A stretch of DNA of 64,000 bases from NCBI GenBank assembly GCA_947179155.2, contig OX359282.1, positions 18,616,510 to 18,680,509 on the forward strand. The letters are read 5' to 3'. This DNA is from Hedera helix. Taxonomy: Eukaryota; Streptophyta; Magnoliopsida; Apiales; Araliaceae. The notes beneath the pieces were generated by a model, which searched no databases, was not told where the DNA came from, and worked only from the letters and a program-made list of their open reading frames with translations. Positions within the stretch are counted from its first letter, which is position 1. Each line of letters opens with the position of its first letter. Shown here piece by piece: positions 56,341 to 64,000 of the stretch. The position numbers and the translations under genes were made by a program.

Positions 56341-58312
56341 TGTAATATCTTGAATATTTATAAAACTTATAAATATGATATTAAATGACTAAAGTTAATT
56401 TTGAGGACGAAATTCTTGCAAGGTGGAGTGAATTTATTATTCTAAATATTTCAAATACGATCTAAAAAGATCTATATAAAGGTTGTCAATTTAAAACCTA
56501 AGAACGATTGCTCAAGTATACGTTGAGCTATTTGAAAGATTAAAAATGGCTCGTAGATACGATCTTATATAATTAAAGGTGAAACTTTCAACCTAAAGTA
56601 TGTGTTATGTGATTTATCTATGTGTATGATTTTGTGTTTTGGTTTAAGTAGTTAACCTTAACACTTAATAAAATCAAGAAGTTCTTTTAGAAGAAAACCT
56701 AAAATTGGAAAAAAGGTTAAAACCTAAATTTTAAACCCTAAGGATATAACCTAGGCTCCCTAGAGAAACTCGTACGTCTTTTTGATAATCCGTTTCAAGA
56801 TATGACGTTCCTATGAAGTAAAAACATGTAATAACGAATAAAAAAAATTTCGCAAAAAAACGCTTAACCACTATTCATGAGAAAACACTTCATCGTTTGA
56901 ACTTTTTGTATTTCACGACTTAGTATTTATACGGGTCATAGATGCCATTGAACCAATAAAAGTTTTTCTTGAAAAACGTGCACGTGAATAAGACGAAATA
57001 GGGATAAGATAAAAGGAATTTTTTTTTTTGGCATAGTTAGTTTGCTTACTTTTATAGAGAATTTGAGGGCATGATGGCCACTTAAGAATTTTGGAATAAT
57101 TACAATATATGTAAGTTAATATCAACCAGTAAGATGGAAGTGAACAAATTGAGTTTTGCTTCCTAAATATCAACCATTAAGGTCCAATGAACAAATTGAA
57201 TTTTACTTCCTTTAATGGTTTGATTGGTTAGAAATGGTAAGATGTGGCCTCTTGTGAGCCAATGATTCTTAAGTAGGGCTACTAATCACCCATTAATTCA
57301 TTAAGTAAAGATTAATTACATGTAAGAATGATTATGCAAAAGCTAAGAAAAGTTAGTAAGTTAAATTAAGCTAATATGCTAGATATTTTGCAAATACACA
57401 TTGCAAGCATTAATAGCCAAGGGGGACAAGGGGGGCACGGTTTTTGGGGAGGGTAAACAACCTAGGAAGCTCACTTGTAAGATATTTAGGTGTATCGAGC
57501 TTGGAGTCTAAGTTAAGTAGTTATTTTGTGGCCTAAAGTCCTAAATACCCTAACTTAGGAAGTCTTACAAATAGCAAGCTCTTTATTCATTAAATCTCAC
57601 CAATTCACAAGCTAAAATCCTAGAGCAAAGATGTTAGTTCAATATTGAGAGAGTTCTTAGAAGATAGAAACAAGAAGCTAGCTTAATCTAGTAGTAAAAG
57701 CAAGCACTTCAAGAGGTAACGAAACTCGAGTCTTTATAATTTTAATTTATGTTCTTAAGTTCTTGAGTAATAGTTATAAATATCTATACGTGTAGGCTTA
57801 TGATGTTTTAATTTAGTGTTATGGAGTCCTAAAACATGATGTTTTAGCCTGATACGCTAGGGATATAAAGTTGTTAGTAAAGGAACTATGAAAACATAAA
57901 AGATTGAATTCTTCGTGTTATTCGTGTGTTCTTGTGCAAAAGTCATAAATCTTATATAAGTAGATTTATGATTTCATAATTTAGTGTTATAAAATTATAG
58001 AACATGATGTCCTAACCTGATACACTAGGATATCAAGTTATAGTAAAGGAACGATGAAACTTAGTTTTCTTGATCTTTGTGTTCGTAAGCGAAAGTCAAT
58101 TTTTTTCTTATAAGTAGGTTTATAATTTTTAATTTAGTGTTATAAGATGTTATAGAGTCATAGAACATGATGTCTTAAACTTTTAATTCTTGAAGTATTA
58201 TGTTTAGATCAATAGAAACAAGAGACTATGAAACCAGTTTTCAGCAGTCCTTTTGTGGCCGATTTTTGTCTAGTTTCATTTGGAATCTTGGACAATGGTA
58301 TAAATATGATTT
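56341..58312 (+). repeat. GY4 3' LTR, cut at 58313
   Basis: It begins TGTAATATCTTG with the same 92-bp duplicated start (second start 56433, worn to TTTATTATTC). It follows LTR A to AAATATGATTTTG at the SIRE-2 junction. It has two copies of the ~165-bp ACATGATG unit near 57835 and 58000. Confidence 0.8.
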
Positions 58313-58372
58313 TGTTAGAGGTTGTTTTGATTTGATGATGATGATTGTTGTGCAAAGATGATTGTGGCAAAT

Positions 58373-58582
58373 GTGCTTACTTGGTTGATTGTCAATGTGT
58401 ATCTGACAAAGTGCATATGTGTTAATGTGCTTATGTGCTTAATTGATTATGTGCTTAGATACTCTGAAAGTGCTTATGTGCTTACATGGTTGATTGTCAA
58501 TGTGTATCTGACAAAGTGCATATGTGTTAATGTGCTTATGTGCTTAATTGATTATGTGCTTAGATACTCTGAAAGGGCTTAT
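58373..58582 (+). repeat. 105-bp tandem duplication in SIRE-2 LTR
   Basis: Two near-identical units (58373-58477, 58478-58582) of GTGCTTAYTTGGTTGATTGT type sequence, then a partial third. The frame through it (58358-58594) repeats 35 residues only because 105 divides by three. Confidence 0.9.
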
Positions 58583-58777
58583 GTGCTTAATTGATTATGT
58601 ACTTAATTGACAAAGTAATTATATGTTAATCAAATTATGTGTCTACATGATCATGTATGTATGGTATATGTTACCTATGTCTAAATACTGTAAATCTACA
58701 CACTTGTTTAGCATAAATATGATCTTGCTGAAAACTATCTTGTCTCATAAAAGAAAATGAAAGTTGGAGATTCAAAT

Positions 58778-59040
58778 GTTGTAAAGTCCTTTTAAAAGAT
58801 ATCTGTGTACAAAGGACTTAGATTTTATAGATCAGAAATGTTAGGTTGATCTTTCTGTAAGAGTCACTCTGCATAAAAGTTGTATGAAATAAGCAGAGTA
58901 GCATAAGAATGTATCTTTGTTGTATTTTTTGTATGTCAGAGTCTGTAAAGTCCTTTCAATAAATGATGTAACAATATAAGAAAGGACTTAGTTAGAAAAG
59001 ATCAAATCTGTTAGGTTGATCTTATGTTTGATCTGATCAG
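58778..59040 (+). repeat. Paired AAAGTCCTTT/AAAGGACTT hairpins in SIRE-2 LTR
   Basis: Units at 58778 and 58941 have AAAGTCCTTT and AAAGGACTTAG inverted around 20-35 bases, then GATCA.A..GTTAGGTTGATC. They match the pair at 25129 and 25221. Confidence 0.78.
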
Positions 59041-59105
59041 TCTATACAATCGTAGAACGGACACTACGATTCCTTACAAAGAAGACTCAACGTTTCTGTA
59101 TAGAT

Positions 59106-59123
59106 CGTAGAGTGAACTCTACG
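59106..59123 (+). repeat. Perfect CGTAGAGT/ACTCTACG hairpin in SIRE-2
   Basis: Eight-base arms with a GA loop, the same form as 25430-25447 (GG loop). Confidence 0.88.
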
Positions 59124-59236
59124 ACTCCTTACCAGAATAACTCTACGATCATCAAAGAGAGTCAGATGTGCAAGAGGTCTACTGAATTTACAAGCAAAGT
59201 TAAAGAACTGATCAAGTACAAATCGTAGAGCTTAAT

Positions 59237-62200
59237 TGTAATACCCACTAAATATTATTATATTAAAATAATTTAAAATGTAATATTTGGACTCTATGTT
59301 ATGTTTGGGTCAAATTTATGTGGACTAATAATAAATAAGAGATAACTTTAACTTGGTCAAATTGGGCCTTCAAGTTAATTGGGTCTAATTTGTATTTGTG
59401 TAATTTTAAATCCTATTAAATTTGGAGATTTATTAAAATCTATTAATAAACAATTAAAAATATAAAGCATTGACTTTAAATAGAGAACCCTACCTTATCC
59501 CTTTGTTCGTCTGATAAAAAGAAAAGGAGCCGCCGCCGCTAACTAAAGAAGAAAGAAACTTGGGTTGCTAAGAAGGAATTGGGCGTGAGGCCACTGCGGG
59601 TAAAAGAAGAAGAAAGGCAAGATCAATTGTAAGTTTGACTACTTTAAATTATTATATGTTGTATGTTAAAAGTTAATTGAATGGTAGATAATAATTGTAT
59701 CTTATTGGTATTCCTGTACACATCAAGGTGGAGGATCTTGCAGAGAGATTTAGTGATTTATTAGTTTATTAATATCATGTATAATGTTCTGATGAAGGAA
59801 TCTTTCATAATAATTTATGTATTTAAATTGAAACTTGTTGCTAACAAATAAATGTATACAGTTTTGTTTAGAACAAAAGTAACAACATTATACTTGGTTT
59901 TTTGTAATTATAAATTGTTCCGATATGAACTTCATATATATTATTTTGGGAACGAAAAGAATTCATGATTTTCTATAAAGTAAATTATTTTAATTGTACC
60001 TATTTGGAACATGTCTTTACGGGAGCTGTGATGGTTATTGTGAAAATTAATATTTATATATTTCTGTAACAAATAGTCGTTGTATGCTTTTTAGCGATTA
60101 TTGAATTTTGTAAAATAAAAATCAAACACCTTATTAATTATGTGGAACATAATTAATTTTCGGAATTAGTGAGTTTTGGTACAAAGTGAAGTTACCCAAT
60201 ATTCATAATTGGAATAATGTTTACTAATTTAATATTAGAGCATATATTATGAGGTTTTGATTTTGAACTTGCTTGGATGTTGAATTCATGCATCCTGTAG
60301 CTATTAGTTATTGATTTCCAGGTGAATGAACCCACCTTATTTTAAAATTATATATTGCTTCCAAATTGATGTAATCTGTGGGCATTATATATATAAGCAT
60401 GAAAGTTGTTTATGATTTGAACCTCTTTATGTATTATTTTGGGGAAACGGATGCTGAGTTCATATTATTATAAATTATAGTTATTATGTAACTATATTTT
60501 GTAATCATGACCAAACAGAGGGATTCATATTTTGTTTTATAATTGATTACTAACAAAAGGTTTTCAAACTAAGTAATGACTTCTTATGATTGTGATTGTG
60601 ATGTAAATTTTATATTCTACTGTGGTATGTAATTAGTTAATGCATATGGTATGCACATCAAATTAAGATGAGTCGGTTTGGAATTTAAATTAATTTAATC
60701 CATATTTATTAATTAGAAAGTCCCAGGTAAAGGAATAAATATATATATATGTGTGTGTGTGTTTGTGTTTTCAAATTAAGGTGATTTATAGTTAATTTGT
60801 AAATATATATGTATAACAGTTTGTACAATTTTGTTTAGAATAGAGGGTGATTAATTTGCAACATGAGATTATAATTATGGCTGCATATGGGGTTACAACA
60901 GAGAATGGGGGAATTAATTGATTTTGAGCCTTCTTGAAATTGTGTGCATTAATTATCAATAAAATGAGGGAAACTAATTTGAGTCTTGTTGGTTTGGCCG
61001 TGAGTGGCTATTACCCATGTTATGATTAATTTTGTTAGTTTTAAAATAATGTTAATAGAACATTGTAATATGTTATACTAATTAATAATTAGAGTGTGTC
61101 ATGTGGGTTCCATATGAATAAAAGACAAGGTAAAATTTAATAATATAATTTTATTAAGTTCATAAGTTAATTGTTTATTTATTCTTTTTGACTAGTATGA
61201 ACGGATGGAATTTAACGAGGCATATTTAAAATATAATCTGGGTATTACATTGCGTATTCCAGGTACGGATTCCGTACTTCTTCAGCATTACCCTTATGAA
61301 TTCTAGTTTGTCCATTTTGCTTTTCGTTTGAATTCGTTATTGCTTCGTAAATTCATATGATAGTTTGATTCAGGTACGGATTTCGTACTTAGCTCCTTTA
61401 ATCATTTTTGTGTTCGATATATCTCGTCGTTTATATTTGTTTTCTTATATTCCGTTGATTCTTTGGAATAGAAGTTTGATCTTCTATATCTTGATTATAT
61501 TCTGTAAATTGAATATCTTTTTTTCAATTATAATTTGTATGTATTTCGTACTTCAGCGATATTCTTTCGAAAATTAATTTGTTCGTTTTGCTTCTCATTT
61601 TAAATTCGGATAATATCTCATATGATTATTGTTTCTTAAATTCATTTGATAATTCGTTTGATTTTGGATATTCAGAAATTCGTATTTGTACTCCTTGGAC
61701 TGGTTGAACATATCTAATTTTGTATTCGGTCGGGTATAGTAATTTATTCTGATCATGTATAGATGTACATGTTAACGTATCTTTGGTTTTTGTGTATTTG
61801 TACATTTCTTCAGTTGACATGTACACTTAGAACCCTTTTGTGATATTGTGTCGCATTTGTTGTGACATGATATTTTTGTTAGAAAGTACCGTAGGGTATA
61901 CTTGAGCTATAACCACCTGTGGGGGTACCACAGGCATGTCCTCTGACACTGAGGCATGACACTTTCCGTGGCGGTGTGATCAGTCCACGGCGTCTCCATT
62001 TTTGTGTTCAGGAGGGCGTTGGCTATTTGGTGTTTTGTTGTAGGAGGCGTATGGGTCGACCCTAGCTATTTGTTCTGCGGATTGGTGATTGTTGTGCCGA
62101 ACACACCTTCCGATTTTGCATGCATTTGGATCTGCAGTCCAATGTGTGATTTGCCTGCATGGCATTCTTTCGCCTTTGTGGCATTATTTTGTCTATATGG

Positions 62201-62748
62201 CTGTATTTTGACTTGCCTATATGGCAAGATATATTTCTGTTTTGTTCTGAGCTCGGTATGAAATGACACTCAGCCACTTTAATTCAGCCTATTATTTTAT
62301 TGTGGTATTTAGTTTAGTTCAGTCGTTTTCTGTTCGATTAAGTTTAGTATTCTTTTGACTAGTATGTGCGGCATAATTTTGGCTTGCCTATATGGCAAGA
62401 TATATTTTGAGATCAGTATTCAGCCATTCTTTTGTTTCGATTAATTCTGTTGACTCAACTATAATTTTGTTCAAACTTTGGTGTTTCGGTTTCCGTTGGC
62501 TTATATATATATTAAAATTATCATTCGTATTCTTTTCATTTAGTTCTATTTTTCAGCTTTGTTTCTTTTGTATTTCTTTATCCGTACTGGGCATTTGGCT
62601 CATGCTGTGTTTTTCTTCCAGCAGATACTCAGGGGGATCAAGGGCAAGTGTGAAGAGAGTTTCCTTTTTGTTCGGGTAATCTTTTTAGTATTTGTTTGTG
62701 CGTAGCCTCCCTTTCCATTTTTCCACTAGTCGGGAAGGGGGTGTTACA
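59237..62748 (+). mobile_element. Solo LTR of the GY1 family (3512 bp) inside SIRE-2
   Basis: It begins TGTAATACCC and ends GGGGGTGTTACA. Flanks are TTAAT (59232-59236) and TTAAC (62749-62753): a five-base duplication with one change. Joining the flanks gives a continuous hairpin-array context. It shares ordered landmarks with the GY1 LTR at 2438-4600 and has no internal genes. Short frames at 62004-62277 and 62392-62954 are within LTR sequence and not supported as genes. Confidence 0.88.
61263..61388 (+). repeat. Repeated GTACGGATTCCGTAC motif in GY1-family LTR
   Basis: GTACGGA-T-TCCGTAC at 61263-61277 is a perfect 7-bp inverted repeat. A second copy, GTACGGATTTCGTAC, is at 61374-61388, and a worn third is near 61540-61553. 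The GY1 LTR keeps GTATGGATTCCGTAC at 3444-3458. Confidence 0.75.
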
Positions 62749-63860
62749 TTAACTCTACGATCGTTGAACGGACAGCTAAGCCAACCTGCAGTTAACGCTG
62801 AACCAGAGAAGAAATGTACTCTACGATATACACGTTCTAGCAAGATCGTAGAGTAAACGTAAAAAGCAAGCATACGAGATCTATACGATTTGAGCAAATA
62901 ATAGAAATCGTGAAGTAATACAGGATAACAAGTCATTACAGAAAAGTGCTCCACACATGGAACAATCGTTGAGTAGAATTAAACAATGTGCCAACAAAGA
63001 CAACAACTCAACGATTTCACTAAGAAGCACGGCAGTTCACAAACTCTACGATTTGAACAAAAGGACAAGATCGTAGAACGAAATCCTAAAGCAAAGCACT
63101 GCAGACAAACTCTACGATCTGATCACAAAAGCAAGATCGCAGAGTAAAAGAGAAGTTCGCTCCATCTCAACCATTTACCCGACATACTTCAAATAACGAG
63201 TGGAGATGAATTCGTAGAGTCCATATGAGCAGACAGTCACTCTACGATATCAATAAACAGCAAAGAATCATAACTGGAATATAGTGTGAGAGAAAAGAGA
63301 ATACTCCCCGCCCAGATTCAAGAAAGAGTAAGTGCTCTTGAGAAATAAGATGCATGTCAGAGTCACAGAATATTTTGTGCCTAAACAAATAAGTCAGGAC
63401 CCACTGCTCAGGAAAATGGTGAATAAAGTCAGACCAATGGAACATCTCTGAATGCATCAGAACAGTTGGTTCTAAAAGTCAAGGAAGGTATTTATTGATG
63501 AATAGGAAGATTAATTAACAAAGGAATTTATAATCCTTGCTGAACAACTCTGGGAGTGCAACGACTATAAATTCAGAGAAAGTTGAGCTACAGGTTAATA
63601 CATCAGAATGTGTCAGAAAAGGGAAAAGCACTAACACAAGCAGCAAGAAAGTCAACATCGAAGATATTAAATATCTGCACAAAGTCAAATGAAACCAACG
63701 GGATTTCTTTCAACGGTAAAATATGCCCAGAGATATAAAGGCTAAAATAACTCACAGAAGGAAAGTTGTTGTTGTTGAATACAAGTGAGATGATGGTAGA
63801 CAACAACTGATCGTAGAGTGAAACATAAAATGAATATGTTGACGGACTCTACGATCCATC
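62749..63860 (+). repeat. Spread CGTAGAG/CTCTACG array of SIRE-2
   Basis: At least nine copies of CTCTACGAT or TCGTAGAGT, alternating in orientation (62753, 62820, 62847, 63045, 63111, 63211, 63241, 63811, 63847), at spacings of about 27-570 bases. GATATAAAG (63732-63740) is a TATA candidate. Confidence 0.8.
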
Positions 63861-64000
63861 AGAACACAAACACTAAATTAAGAGAGATATAGAGATAAAT
63901 GACTCTATTACAAGAAAAGTGTTCAGAGTTGCTAGGCACATGGTATAGAGAAGCTTAAACACCAACTTAATACATACATGGTAGCAACTGAGTACCAAAA

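Larger units (their letters stand above)
47966..58312 (+). mobile_element. GY4: gypsy element with long LTRs and nearly no interior
   Basis: LTR A (47966 to about 55616, including a 4.07 kb inserted solo LTR) and LTR B (56341-58312, cut by SIRE-2) match from TGTAATATC through the T-rich 3' parts. A worn PBS-like string follows LTR A and a PPT precedes LTR B. Only about 0.7 kb lies between. No gag or pol is present, so it is a non-autonomous or internally deleted chromovirus-like element. TSD cannot be tested because the right end is missing. Confidence 0.75.
58313..64000 (+). mobile_element. SIRE-2: second Sirevirus-type LTR, runs off the window
   Basis: It starts TGTTAGAGGTTG, cutting GY4 LTR B. 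It shares TTTGATTTGATGAT, the GTAAAGTCC...GGACTTAG hairpin pair and the CGTAGAG/CTCTACG hairpins with SIRE-1's LTR. Excluding the inserted solo LTR, about 2.2 kb is visible, longer than the 1.4 kb of SIRE-1, mostly because of more hairpin units. No coding sequence is seen before the window end. Confidence 0.75.

Noticed and set aside
50168..57173. Minus-strand frames of 64-86 codons (50168, 51371, 53856, 56913)
   Set aside because: Low-complexity AT-rich LTR sequence with no conservation of frame between LTR copies.
58358..58594. 78-codon frame with a 35-residue repeat, like a repeat protein
   Set aside because: It is the translation of a 105-bp tandem duplication in LTR DNA.
62004..62954. 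Overlapping frames of 60-95 codons on both strands
   Set aside because: They lie within the solo LTR and across its end, are not conserved in the GY1 LTR and have no recognisable domain.

Overview
This 64 kb window is plant nuclear DNA made almost entirely of LTR retrotransposons. I recognise no host gene, rRNA, tRNA or CRISPR array. The evidence for a plant, probably a eudicot, is the set of element types: chromodomain Ty3/gypsy elements of Tekay (Del) type, Tat-type and Athila/Tat-type gypsy elements, and Ty1/copia elements including a Sirevirus (SIRE) type. They carry plant primer-binding sites, multi-kilobase LTRs, AT-rich flanks and abundant C-to-T type decay. The species cannot be named from the sequence.

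Layout, left to right. 1-4600 is the 3' end of a decayed Tekay-like element (GY1): pol remnants, then a 3' LTR at 2438-4600. It lies inside a Sirevirus-type copia element (SIRE-1), whose integrase, RT and RNase H resume at 4601-7168. A spacer and a broken post-pol env-like ORF follow, with the 3' LTR at 25064 to about 26448. SIRE-1 is split again by a second copia element (CO2, 8902-23310) that has both LTRs and a broken gag-pol. The CO2 leader is itself split by a minus-strand Athila/Tat-like element (NA1, 11835-17714, TSD ACATA) that has a gag but no pol. This gives three levels of nesting.

26449-28057 is unassigned. 28058-41602 is a complete, young, minus-strand Tekay-type chromovirus (GY2): two 3.8 kb LTRs, TSD GTAAT, PBS, PPT, and a gag-protease-RT-RNase H-integrase-chromodomain frame broken only by one TAG. 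A separate acidic and coiled-coil leader ORF lies upstream of gag. 41603-42365 is unassigned. 42366-46870 is a decayed Tat-type gypsy fragment, followed by an LTR remnant ending near 47639.

47966-58312 is a plus-strand gypsy element (GY4) with two LTRs of about 3.6 kb (the right one cut off) and an internal region of only about 0.7 kb. Its left LTR carries a 4.07 kb solo LTR (49441-53509, TSD TAAAA). Its right LTR is cut at 58313 by a second Sirevirus LTR (SIRE-2) that runs off the window. SIRE-2 contains a 3.5 kb solo LTR of the GY1 family (59237-62748).

The genes do not form a cellular pathway. Each set is the replication machinery of one retroelement: capsid, protease, reverse transcriptase, RNase H and integrase. 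GY2 is closest to intact. The most unusual observations are a CGTAGAG/CTCTACG hairpin motif spread through both Sirevirus copies, inside and outside the LTRs; a GC-rich palindromic module shared by two unrelated LTR families; a leader coiled-coil ORF in GY2; and a 92-bp duplication of the PPT-LTR junction inside the GY4 LTRs.
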